Source: Megalobrama amblycephala
Taxonomy: Eukaryota; Chordata; Actinopteri; Cypriniformes; Xenocyprididae
NCBI RefSeq assembly: GCF_018812025.1
Contig: NC_063062.1
Span: forward strand, 6,085,513-6,149,512
Direction of reading: 5' to 3'
Length of the DNA stretch: 64,000 nt
The position numbers and the translations under genes are program-made. Shown piece after piece: positions 22,926 to 34,410 of this stretch (its first letter is position 1; each line of letters opens with the position of its first letter). The notes under the pieces are model-generated. The model did not search any database, had not been told where the DNA came from, and saw nothing but the letters and a program-made list of their open reading frames with translations.

Positions 22926-25642
22926 TTATCTGAGTGAGTCACTGAGTCATTTATTCAACCATGTTTAATTACATTTAATTGACAAAAAAAAAGTAACTGT
23001 CTTTGAATTAGTGAAAAAACAGAAGGTGAAAGTGACATGCGAACCCATATGGATGGATCATTATTACAGTGATTATTATGTTTTTCACTCGCAATAATCA
23101 TGTTGGTCTAAATATCGCAGTCAAAAACAGTAGGCTACTACTAAACAGTACAGTATGTTGGATTGAAAATGAAGTTTCAAATGTATCCTTTGTTTTACAT
23201 TAGAAGTATGGAAGCCCATTTTCGGCACATAGAAAAAAAAAAAAAAAAATCACCATTTTGACCTTCACCTTTTTACATCATAATTCTGACTTTATCTCAT
23301 AATTATGACTTAGTACTGTATGTCAAATGTGACTTTTTATCTCATAACTATGAGTTAGTATCTCAAAATTTGGACTTTTTGTGTCATAATTATAACTTAC
23401 CAAAGCATTTTTTTTCTTATTTGGCAGAAATGGGCATCCACAGTGAAGTCTTATAGTAACAATAAATTCTTAATTTGTAACATTAAGCATGTACATTAAT
23501 ACTTTTTCGATGTCCAGAGAGTCGAAAGCTAGATTTTTAACCTAATCTAATTAATTTCCCTGCTCTGAAACTAAAACAAAATGTCCAAAACAAGTGCAGG
23601 TTTCACAGCCCTAATAAGACTGCAACGGACTACAAGAAAAATGATGAATTAAACATACACCACCTAGAGTGCTGTAGACTAATGCAATTGAGAAAACGTC
23701 CTCTCCACCATCGACCCAGCTTGTCTAGAATTCACCTGCAGTGCATCCTCATCCTCTTCATTTAGTCAAGCCTTAGTCTATTGATATCATCATTTCTCTC
23801 ACTTCACCAGAGCCTCTCCAGAATCATAATTATGACAGCACTCAGGCTCGGCCTCAGATCGTGTCTCCAAACGCTGTCAGTAATAGGTCATTTACGGGCT
23901 TCTCTCCACCGCATCCAATCAGACACCAGAACTGTGTCAGTCCCTGCCTCCAGGCTCACGCTCACCTCTTCAGACTGACATTTATGGGTTTGAGATGGAG
24001 CCTCGAGAACCATCACGACTAAGACGAGTCTTAAAGATGGACTCCGTGCGAGTGGGTTTTATTTAGTTCTGTCGAAGGGACCTGAAGGCTCCGAGGCAAC
24101 AGCTGTTCCCGCAGCTAACTGTGACTAATGTTGCAAAGCTGTGGATGTGGAAGCGAGGAATGCAAAGCTCTATACCTTCTGTTGCGATAATCCTACAGCA
24201 ATGCTACAGTACAGTCAGTGATGATTGCTTGTGTGGTAGGCCTATTGCTTGTTGTACAGAAGCCAGTATGCAATGCATATTGACATTGATGAGCTCAAAA
24301 GTAAATCCACCAAAAGGATGATTAAAATATTCCTAAATATTTGCATATTTTGGCATTTTTATTTTCATGTCATGCTGCTGACTAGGTCCGTGGGTTAGTA
24401 TTTGACCACATACGCCTATCTAGGTCAGTGAAAGAGTGGATGAGTTCCCATGGCAATGGGGCCGTGTAAATTTAGTCATCGACCTACGTGCGTCTTTCTC
24501 TCCACCGCTAGCGTTGAACTCTGGCTCTCGACCGTCCATTTTGAGGACAAAGCGTGTGTCATCGTTGATGAGGTGCTGCATGTTATCAACACGGGCGTGT
24601 AGGTGATACGATTATTCTAAATTCAAAGGTCGTATTTGCGGATGCTACAGCGGCTGGAATAATTGTCATCACGTTGGAACCACGGCCCTCAGAGATTGTG
24701 ACACACAGCTGCAGTTGTATTTGTGACCCTGCACATTTCTGGGTCAGCGTGCAGTTATCAGTGCTGTAGCTCTGCCATAAGCAAGACTACATAACAGCAT
24801 CCCGCAGTGCCTTGGATAGTGTAGGCGGGTCTTTTCTTACTCTGGCTAAATATCCAACTTGAATCATGACCTCCAAGTCTGACCCAAATGCAACAACCAA
24901 CACATTAGTAAGATCTGAAGCCGTACGGTCTTACGCAACCCCATCATTAGAAAGCGAGACTAAATTCAATGCGGTACAACTGTGAAAGATATTACTGAGG
25001 GAAAGCGGCTGAAATTAAATCTGATACCTGTAAGGCAAAGAATCCTTTTAGTCATTTGATTTGCCTCTCTTACTTAAACTCAAAGAATATCATGGCTTCT
25101 GCGAGTAAAATGTCTTTTAAAAATCACGTTAGAGTGGAAACAACAGAGAATTGTTCTTTTTTTTTTTCTTTTTGAGACAATTGTACAGGTTGTAGCACCT
25201 GTATAGTTCTTCGTAATGCAACAAAAGTCTGATAATGTTTGGAACAGGGCAGCCAAGATTGGTTTTCTTATAAGGAGATAACACCAAGACCTTGCTGAAG
25301 GCTATGGCATGTTAAATCTAATTTTCAAACTGGGGGAAGCTAATGGATTGTACGAAAAACAAAGGAAGACAATCATTTTGGGATTAGAGAGCGTCCTCTC
25401 AGATGCACAAATACATCTATATAAATCATCTCATTCCACAGCCGTAAAACCAATCGCAAACGCACACAAAAAAAGCTCACAAACCATCAGTAGAGACACT
25501 TTATGCCAAGTTTCCACTGGCAGGTTGACAACTTCCAGTGAGGTAACAAAGATCAGAAGGTTTTAGGATGGAAGCACACATAACACGCTGGGAGATTTGA
25601 GCAGGTGCTGTCGGAGGTTAAGCTGATTAAGACAGTCATGAT
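22926..25642. other. Mostly unassigned sequence
   Basis: Apart from the tcataattatgactt-type periodic stretch near 23284-23400, I see no repeat. Bases 23700-25000 are relatively GC-balanced and free of recognisable transposons, but no splice-bounded coding frame stands out. Confidence 0.4.
23284..23400. repeat. Degenerate tandem repeat (tctcataattatgactta type)
   Basis: The motif tctcataa-tatga-tta recurs roughly every 20-25 bases with decay. This simple-repeat family is common in fish. Confidence 0.6.
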
Positions 25643-25730
25643 ATGCCAGTTTTGTCACGGGTCCAGCATGCTAGGTACTGAAACCGCAAACAATCAGATA
25701 TTTACAACCCGATCTTAGGAGAAATGTAAC
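25643..25730. repeat. Copy of the gttttgtcacgggtccag module
   Basis: It matches 21783-21866 with small differences and again ends at a TTAA that carries an insertion. Confidence 0.75.
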
Positions 25731-26260
25731 TTAAAGGATTAGTTCCCTTCGAATGAAAATTTCCTGATAATTTACTCACCCCCATGTCATCCAAGATGTT
25801 CATGTCTGTCTTTCTTCAGTCGAAAAGAAATTATGGTTTTTAAGGAAAACATTCCAGGATTTTTCTCCATATAGTGGACTTCACTGGGGTTCAACGGGTT
25901 GAAGGTCCAAATGTCAGTTTCAGTGCAGCTTCAAAGACGATCCCAGACGAGGAATAAGAGTCTTATCTAGCGAAACAATCAGTCATTTTCTAAAAAAATA
26001 AATAAAAATTGACATACTTTTTTGGTCGTCTTGCACTACTCTGAGATTTGCCACGCATTACGTAATCACGTTGGAAAGGTCAGACGTGACAGGCGGAAGT
26101 ACTGCGGTAGGGCGAAAAACTCCATCTCATTTTCTCCTCCAAGCTTTAAAATCGTCTGACGTTGCCGTTTTACCTTTTTGTTTTGTAAAGGGCGTTTGAC
26201 TTAGTCTTTGCTTGTTCGCTTTGTAAACACTTGCTCTGTACCTCCACCTACATCACGCAT

Positions 26261-27278
26261 AGGGTTGGGTATCGTTTGAATTTGAACGATTCAGATTCCG
26301 ATTCTGATTCCTTGTTTCGATTCCGGTTCCTAACGATTCTCGATTCCGATTCTTTTAAGAGGCAGGGTCAAAAAACGTTTAGGATATTTTAAATGAGCTA
26401 GCTAACCAACGGTCTTTCTGAAGGAAATAGTCTGACCTTCTCCATCAATTTTTTTTTATGAACTTTATTATGAATTTCTCACAGGGCTGTTTTCAACTAC
26501 AATATAAATATCAAATCTATGAACTTGAATATAAATATTATAAATTATGAATATATTTTCACAGGGGTACACTTTCCTCAAGAGAGATTTATTAATGAAA
26601 ACCTCATGAAAACACATTTACACTTGAGTGTATGATGCTGCAGGTACTTGAACATGTTACCATGCTCCCACTGATGGGCTAACCTGGTGCAGAATAGCAA
26701 ATAAACAATAAGAAACAACTTGTAAAAGCCAGTCCAGATTAGCAGCAGGTACAGTATAAAATCAGAAACAGTTCTTGTTTAGGAAAATGATCATATCTGC
26801 CTTCTCAGGCAGGATGCGTGAGCGTTCTGGACAGATAGTATAGTCACTGCGGTGCCAGACTGGGGGTCGGAGCCAGAGGAAGAGGCAGCGGAGGACGGTC
26901 GGCACAGCACATCAAAGACGGGGCACACATTTATTTCTACTCCATGAACTCGGAGGTGCTTTATCATGTTTGACGTGCACCCTCCTATGCACGAAACAAT
27001 CTTGCCGCAGATGTTGCATTTTGCCGAGATTTCGTTCTGTTTAGAAAAGTGAAGCCACACTTTGGACCGCCGACGCACGCTATCCATGTTCGACTCGCTC
27101 GGTTATGCCAACACTTCCGGTGGACGCTTCTTCGTTTGTGTTCAGCGGTTTCTTCTTCCAGTCGGCGGACTGTGAATCGAAACTAGGAATCGAAATGTAA
27201 ACTTTTGAACGATTCCGGGAAAATCGCAAAGCTAGTCCCAGTTCCAATCAATACTCGATACTCGATACCCAAGCCTAG
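26261..27278 (-). mobile_element. Non-autonomous hAT element with a BED finger
   Basis: Ends agggttgggtatcg and cgatacccaagcctag are inverted repeats, followed internally by cgattc-rich subterminal repeats on both sides (gattccgattctgattcc; ggaatcgttc on the other strand). tcacgcat flanks both ends (26253-26260 and 27279-27286), an 8-base duplication typical of hAT. It encodes only the N-terminal finger at 26791-27087, not the catalytic domain. Confidence 0.85.
26791..27087 (-). pseudogene. hAT transposase N-terminal BED zinc finger (truncated)
   Basis: The 98-residue frame has an aromatic signature SKVWLHF (8-14), a CNIC pair (C24, C27) and a KHLRVH pair (H44, H48), which is the BED-finger layout C-x2-C...H-x3-H used for DNA binding by hAT transposases and ZBED proteins. 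After residue 50 the sequence becomes low-complexity and serine-rich, and it stops before any RNase H-like catalytic block. It lies inside an element with hAT ends and an 8-base target duplication, so it is a deletion derivative of an autonomous hAT. Whether the finger is ever expressed is unknown. Confidence 0.8.
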
Positions 27279-27636
27279 TCACGCATGACCTTTCCAACAT
27301 GTTTACATAATGCGTGCCGCATTGCAGAGCAGTGCAAGACAAGCATTTGTGGTTAAAAGTATATAATTTTTTTTTTTTTTTTTTTTGGGAAACGGCCTCG
27401 GCTGGGATCGTGTAGAGCCCTTTGAAACCACATTGAAACTGCAATTTGGACCTTCAACCCATTGTACCCCGGTGAAGTCCACTATATGGAGAAAAATCCT
27501 GGAATGTTTTCCTCAAAAACCTTAATTTCTTTTCGACTGAAGAAAGAAAGATATAAACATCTTCAATCACATGGGGGTAAGTAAATTATCAGGAAATTTG
27601 AATTCTGAAGTGAACTAATCCTTTAAGTTTGGGCAA

Positions 27637-27830
27637 ATTTGTTGTCAAATTCGTATGGATTCCTATGATTTGAGTTGTATGAAACATTTTTAGAAAAAAC
27701 TAAGCATGAAGGTCCTCCCCTAACCCTAACCCTCAGTTGGGCAGATTGTACAAGTTGTATTGAAATATGAATTTGCCACCAATTCGCCAAAACGTAAAAC
27801 TGTTACGAATTGCCATGAAAGTATTGGACC
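27637..27830. repeat. Short repeat with caaattcgta / ttacgaattg edges
   Basis: The inverted-like edges are caaattcgtatgg and tgttacgaattgcc. Its core taagcatgaagg...cctcagttgggca reappears at about 22750-22792. Confidence 0.5.
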
Positions 27831-28612
27831 TTTAGTTTATACTGTAGGTACAAAATGTGTGTTGTCTTGAAAACGGAAATTGCAGACACAGTACACAGTT
27901 ACACAGTTCCCTTAGGAAGTCATAGGTGAGATATGACTGTCAAATGATCACCCAAAGGAATGGGCTTCTTCATCTGCCAGTCTTTCTTGACAAAAATTCA
28001 CGGAGACAGCAGCTCCCTGAAATATAAATATGTACTCAGAGTACCTTAAGGGTCGATCTAATCAATAAGCCTGTGGGAGCTCACTGTCACATTAAATTTG
28101 AGGCCGGAATGCTCACACAAAATGGGTGGCTCAGACTTCCCAGAAGGGGAGGGCATTGATAGGCGGTTACCCACTAATTCAGAGATCCTTGTCAATCACT
28201 GTAGGACAACAAATACATCAGTCTCACTAGAACAGCACCAAAAGAGATAAAAAGGAGTAAATTGAAGAGAAAAAAAATCTTGAGATTGACCAGTCGAGAA
28301 ATATTTCACTCCAATCAATCAATGTCATTCTCATTATGTCATTTAGTTTCAAATGCCCATATGCTGTTATATTTTCACTGAACGTTTTTGTAGAGAATCT
28401 TTTTGAAAAGCTCCATAAAGCAGTCTATTTGGCTTGTGCACTATATTCCAGGTCTTCTCAAGACATATGACAGCTTTAGCGTGAGAACAGCTCTTAAATA
28501 TGGTGTTTATGGTGCAGGCTGGATGTCTATATGATTGAATGTCATAGGTTCTTGTATATATTATGATCAAATGGCATGATGTCCAACCTGGTGAAGATTT
28601 TCAGTAAATAAT
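27831..28612. other. Unassigned sequence
   Basis: No repeat partner or gene recognised. Confidence 0.4.
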
Positions 28613-28847
28613 CACTCTTAAAAACTAAGGTTCTTTATTGGTGTCAATGGTTCCATGAAGATCCTTTAACATCCATGAAAAATCTAAAGGTTCTTTAGAT
28701 TATTAAAATGTTCTTCACACTTAGAAAAATTGTTACTTTTAATAACTCTTCACTGAAAGATTCTTTGGGGAACGAAAAATGGTTCTTCTGTGGCATCGCT
28801 GCAAAAAAAAAAAAAAAACCCTTATGGAACAGTTATTTTTAAGAGTG
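28613..28847. mobile_element. MITE with cactcttaaaaa / tttttaagagtg ends
   Basis: The 12-base terminal inverted repeats are perfect. The 235-base body contains the aaggttcttta / gattctttggggaac pattern familiar from a common fish MITE. An A-run of 16 lies at 28803-28818. No coding capacity. Confidence 0.8.
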
Positions 28848-29925
28848 ATGGATAAATTCGGGCAAAGTTCATCACACAAAGCTATTGTATAGCTTCAGAA
28901 GACTTGGAATATGCAGCCAAAGTCACATAGACAGACACTATAAACAGTTGTTGCATGGAAGCTCCTTTGGTGTTCAAAAAACGGCAAAAGGGTTTGGAAT
29001 GACATAAGGGTGAGAAACTAATAACATATATACTGTACACCGCCATTCAAAAGTTTGGGGTCAGTATGCTTTTTTTTTATGTTTTTGGAAGAAGCCTATG
29101 TGCAAGCATATGTGCAAGCTGCACGTGGCAGGCAAAGCAGGCACTCCTGTGGACACCACACATCAGTGCTGATTGCAGCTCACAGTACTTCCTGATTACC
29201 CTCCCATGGGCTGACAGTGGCATGACTTCTCCTGTAGCGTCCTTCTTTCTGTAGGGAACACCTGAGTAGAGTCCCCTACTGGAGCGGAAACTGGCGTGCG
29301 CCAACCTTTCCGAACCCCCTGCCAAGGAACACATATGTCCGCCTGTTTGCTCACTAGCCAGACCTTGAGGCAAAGGGATAGATAGCAACATGGAGTTCTA
29401 GTTGTATTTCTTTCTCTTTTTTATAGGTCTCCTATGCAGCCCACAGAAAAAAAAAATGATTCACAGACCGAAGCAAACATTCGGTCACACAGATCTCCCA
29501 GGAATGTTGCTGCAGAGTCTGGTCAAGAATGATAGTTCATGGTTGAATGAAGCTGGACATATTGTTATACTGTCCTCAAGATATATCTGCACAGTTATAC
29601 TGAACTGTGTACTTATAACTGAATCAAGGATCTGATTCCCTGGATCTGAACAAGCCATTTAGGAACTGACAATAAATAAAAAAGAAAAATAAGATGAAAT
29701 CATTAAGTAATTATTGCAGGTAATTAATTCTGCCATCACAACCAGTTGGCACTTTCCATAAATATTTTCATTTTTATTTTAATTGTAGTGTTGATTTCAT
29801 TCCTCAAGGTCAACCATTCAACCCTATTGCCCAAGTTATTAAAGAAATTAATGTGTTTGTTTGTATAATTATATATATTTAACTAGTTAGAAAATAAAAT
29901 TTGTTAATAAAACAAAACAAAACTC
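28848..29925. other. Unassigned sequence with MITE scraps
   Basis: 28860-29020 resembles the interior and right arm of an aatgacataagggtgag-type element without its termini. 29040-29075 is the tip of a Tc1-type MITE (cattcaaaagtttggggtca). 29090-29400 is GC-richer, with overlapping open frames on both strands (about 104 codons on the minus) that I do not recognise. Confidence 0.45.
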
Positions 29926-31015
29926 GGTCATACTTGATATTAGGGTCCAATTCTCACTATTAACTAAATATTAAATATGCCGTTTGCCTCAGGCTCCTAA
30001 TTACTGCTGATTAATAGTTAGTAAGGTAGTTAAGTTTAGGAATTGGGTAGAATTAAGGGATGTAGAATATAGTCAAGCAGAATAAAGCATTAAAGGCACA
30101 ATATGTAAGATTTTTGGATTAAAATATCCAAAAACCTTATATTATATATTTTGTTGACTTGTGCACTTACATTATCCCAAATGTTTCCAAGAGTGATAAA
30201 AATCCAGAGAAATAAGAAATTTTAACCAGGACATGGACCGTGTCCATGTGTCGCCTATCAATGACATCATATCCGCGTTACCCTCGGTTTCCGGGTTTAT
30301 TTTGGAGAAACCATGGAAACACCAACAACACTTTAATATATTATGTGTTTTATTAGACAGGTGAGCAATTGTTTGGATACATTCATCGACAGAAAACTAA
30401 TCATGTTACATAGCTTAACACAGTAAGTGTGTCTTTTTCTTGATTTACTGAGAGTACCATGTTTTACCATGCCTAATATAGATCTAGCTTAGTGCAGTGT
30501 GCAACAAGTGTCTCATAGCAGCTGCCGGGTGAATGCAGAGTAACACTATAACAACTTTCAACATACAAATGTATCTAATATGATAAAACAGCGCTGCTTT
30601 ACCCCACATACGCATGAACGAAAGAAGCGAAAGCGACAACTGCGGCATAATGAAAGCTCCTCTGCTCTTGAGACGTTTCTCACACTCGTCTCTCATTAGC
30701 AATCGCTCCAGCGGCCTCGTTCCTGCTCTGCTTCATACAACAGTAACATTAATATTCTCATCCATGAACATGATTTCTGCCCGAGTCCCGTCCTGATTCT
30801 TTTCCACCGGCTGTAGACGTGAAGACAACACCTTCCGCGAAATCAAGGCGTCAAGCCTTTATTTTAAATAGGCGACCTCTAGCGGCGAAAAATTACATAG
30901 TGTGCCTTTAATATGTGCTTTATAAGTACTAATAAACAGCTAATATCCTAGTAATATGCATGCTAATAAGGAGCTAGTTAATAGTGAGATCCTAAACTAA
31001 ACTAAAGCATTACTC
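29926..31015. mobile_element. Inverted-repeat element (agggtccaattctca family) with nested TTAA element
   Basis: Outer edges tattagggtccaattctcac and gtgagatcctaaactaaac are imperfect inverted copies. The same family is at 50319-50939 (shared gggatgtagaat, gcagaataaagcatta, atatgcatgctaataag). The reading is interrupted by the TTAA element at 30094-30907. Confidence 0.8.
30094..30907. mobile_element. TTAA element with aggcacaatatgtaa ends (nested)
   Basis: TTAA at 30090-30093 and 30908-30911. Ends aggcacaatatgtaagattt and tacatagtgtgcct are inverted. The interior has short open frames on both strands (30484-30796) with no recognised domain. Confidence 0.85.
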
Positions 31016-33878
31016 GAAACTCATATTTTGGTAACATGGTTGCAAAAGTTATTTTCTATTCATTGGCTCGTGTATTATTTAATTCGACTTCCTGAGTTTG
31101 GCAATCAGCCTCTTTCTATGCATCTCGTTCCAAAAAAAAACAACTTTTTTTAAAGAGTTCTCAAGAGTTTTAGGCCCCTGTACCCTACAGTACTTGTGGA
31201 AAGTGCCAGTTGCTAAACAGAGATAAACAGACATTACAATGGACCCACTTCCATCACATAAAACTTTTCATTCAGTTTCTTTATAACATGAATTCAGTGC
31301 AGCAGTGACAACACGGTTTCAATCACATAAGCAAGTGTTAGCTCAATGTACTAAGAGTGTCTGGGGAATGCAGATAGATGGCTAAGCAGGACTGGATGCT
31401 TGGCATTTTGCGACTCCAGGGACAGTAGTTTGCAGCACTTTCGTTTTTTAAGTCTGTAGCTCAGGATTATTCTCTTGATGCATTGATGCGGCAGGATCAT
31501 TGCTTTCCTTGTGTTCTTACATTAACATTATAAGTTATAGACCAATTAGAACACAGAGAATCCACACTGCAGCAATAAAGACACACAAAGTTCTCCATAA
31601 ATCTACTTTGGACCCAGAAAGACCTTTTGTTTTGATCATGGTCTGTGTCCTGCAGGGTTGCGACGAAACTGTAAATTGCTACTTAGAAGCACGTCATTTC
31701 CATTCACCTTTAAAGCTCCCGCAATGCTAAACTACACAATTCTGGGGTGGAAATAAAGAAGCTTATAGGCTTTACCTAGCAGGGGCCAACCATAGACAGC
31801 CAGTTTGGCAAATCCCTGCAAATACAACATCTGTGCTAATCAGGTTGCGTTGGAGGTTACGCTGCATTATTGGTCCTATCCATTAGGTTAATAGGATTTA
31901 CACTGTTATGTTAGCAGGCTCTGCGCTGTCTGCTTTAAACGGCGGCCTAAGGAACATTATGGATCGTATTTGCATTACGCAAGCCCAGAGTGACTCGTGA
32001 AATCAAAGCCTCTCAATACGAACACCTTTTGCAAATCTTTATTACTTTCATTAAACCTAATGAAATCCTATGGATTTCTTCATTTAAAACCTCCAGGTTT
32101 GAAACCTTATCAGGATCGAATAAATCAAGAGCATAAAACATTGAGATTTATTTTGCACCGCTTATGAGTTCTAGCTAAAGATTCTTACAGTATTACACAC
32201 TTTATCAGCAGAAGGTCTCTTCAGTGATCAAATTACAATAAATGTCCAAATGGGATTTTGTTACATTTTGTTTGACAGAAGTCTCTTTCAGTTTTAATCA
32301 GGGAAATCTCATTCAAAAGAAACTCATTTTGTGGGGTCAGTGAGTAGATGAAGAAACTGAAGCTCATTCTCTTTTTATGGAGAACGTATCAGGATAACGC
32401 TGGCCGTAGAATAGTTATTCTTTGCACATCATTTAATTTTTTTTCCCATTTCCAAGAGCCTCATTTCATTTTCAAAGCATCAATTTCCTCTACTTTGCCC
32501 TCATTTTAATTGCCGTTTTTTTGCCGTCCCTTGTTTCCAAGAAAGTGCAATAATGAGATATTAAAAATATGGCATGAAACCAAACTTTTTGGCAGAAGCC
32601 AACAACAAAATTAGACCTTTTAAATGACATTCACTTGATAAAGAACAATATTTGCAAAGCAGAAACTGTGAGACCTTCCTGTGACACAGCTGATTATTCA
32701 TGCCTGTCTGACCTTCCTGTTGAGGAAATTTAATAAAGCCAATCCAAGAAGCACTTCACGGAAATGCTGTTAAACATCAACACGAGAAGAGTCAAAGTGG
32801 AGAAGAAATAAGTTTTAGGGACTGAGGGAGACAACTTTCTCTACGAACAATAAAATATTCCCTTCCTGTTGACTCTCAGCCTTAAATGTTGATCTTCTGA
32901 GCTTCTTCATCACTTGTCATTCAAATGTTCAAAAGGATTCAGTTGGTAACGTGGGCGGTTTTTGTCATCTCCACATACAGAGAGAAAAGCCATACACGAG
33001 GGGCTGAGCTGGTGGATTGACAGGCGGCACTTAAGCATCCGTGCTGAGCCCGTTTCATGTGCTTTATTCCTACACGTTGAATATTAATAGAAAAAAATTT
33101 AACCACAACTCAACTCCCACAAACTTTCTCTTTCCCTTTTCTCTGTCTTCAGTTGCCGACACCCTCTACAGTACACCGGTAAGTTCAAGGCATTGTTGAA
33201 GAACTGAACTTATGAAATGCCAGTATTTGCATTGGATATGAGATCACAGGATTCTTATTCCAAGGCACAAGACTGTCTTTTACCCTATTTATATGCAAGG
33301 CCTCTTTCGTCCAAGCCCCACAAGGCCTGCAAGTTGTTGAATCTAGATTCTACACAGCCCCCTGTGACAATGTCCTTGTTTTCAATGACAGTTTAAATGG
33401 TGGAGCGCTTGTCTGATTGTCCAAGGTTAAGATAAGATTGCAAAGGCCAAAGCACCCAGGGCTCCCCTGGATCAACCACTAATCGCTCACCTGCAACTAA
33501 GACTTGGGCTAATCAGTCTGAGTAACTTCTACATGAGGGAGTAAACTAAACTGAACTAGGTCAATTAAACCATATCATTTCTCAGCACAGTCTAATCTTG
33601 TGGCATTTTCATGTTTAATAGGTTCCTCAACTTTAGCTAAGGGGTAATTAAATCTAACAAATCATGTAAAAATGTATTATCTTTTATTGGATCAAACTTT
33701 GATAATTGCATTTATCTTTTAAATTAATGTCAAGTTTATAATATATTACATCAGCATACCGTATGAGAGTCAAATTAGAGGACTCTCACACAAAGTTGTT
33801 TTTATTGTCTCTTTCAACAAAAAAATCTTTTATTTAACCCCATAAAAATGCAGATCCTGTTCTAAATAATTTTGATTC
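31016..33878. other. Apparently single-copy sequence
   Basis: This is the longest stretch in the left half with no recognisable mobile element. It holds one splice-bounded candidate at 33153-33178. Otherwise I see nothing definable. Confidence 0.45.
33153..33178 (+). other. Candidate 26-nt microexon
   Basis: A long pyrimidine tract (33124-33150, almost pure C/T) ends in cag at 33150-33152. After 26 bases comes gtaagt at 33179-33184, a consensus donor. All three frames are open; one gives ADTLYSTP. Candidate branch sites (tcaac) lie about 45 bases upstream. Neuronal microexons look like this, but 26 bases is too short to identify a gene, and chance matches occur in long introns. Confidence 0.25.
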
Positions 33879-34192
33879 ATATAGACCTTATGTGCCAGAG
33901 AAACGTGCGTGCAGCCATCTTGAGAATTTGTCTAGAATTTTGTCTATATTCCTATGCATCGCTGTCAAAGAATAATTAGCTGGTGAAGTGGATTTACTTA
34001 TTGTAGAGTTAACAAAAGTTATCATGAGCATTGTAGTGTTTAAAGCAGATGTCTTAATGTCAGTAGACTGGCATGATTTTAAAACTAACAGTTCATTTAT
34101 AAATATGTAAGATTGCTGTGGAAATACAAACTGGAAGTCAAAAGACAATGAGCGTAGCGCTGAAAAGGGGCGGGGCTACATAAGGTCTATAG
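33879..34192. mobile_element. Short inverted-repeat element (tatagaccttatgt)
   Basis: The ends tatagaccttatgt and acataaggtctata are 14-base perfect inverted repeats around a 314-base segment. The right inner part has ggggcggggcta. TA may be the target. Confidence 0.7.
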
Positions 34193-34410
34193 AACCCTTT
34201 ATGTCAATAAGGTTCTATAAAAGGATACATTTTAAATGATTGCATAATACTTTCATGTTTAATGGGTTATTTCAATTTTTTTCTAGTGTTAAAGTATGCT
34301 TATGTGCTGTTTAATTCATAACATTTAATCAAAATAATTGAATTGACAAATGACAAAATTAATTATAACTTAAAAAGTTAAGTGCCTGGCAGAACCCTTT
34401 AAGGTTCTAT

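Larger units (their letters stand above)
25735..27622. mobile_element. Long foldback TTAA element, complete, with nested hAT
   Basis: TTAA at 25731-25734 and 27623-27626 flanks aggattagttccc and gaactaatcct. The arms pair over hundreds of bases (aaacattccaggatttttct against the inverse near 27495; ggacttca-tggggttcaacggg against the inverse near 27450). Its central spacer is split by the hAT at 26261-27278. The relative at 619-1199 is shorter. No transposase of its own. Confidence 0.88.

Noticed and set aside
29077..29391. Minus-strand frame of 104 codons in a GC-richer patch
   Set aside because: Not recognised. The opposite strand is also open over part of it, and nothing supports a start or splice site.
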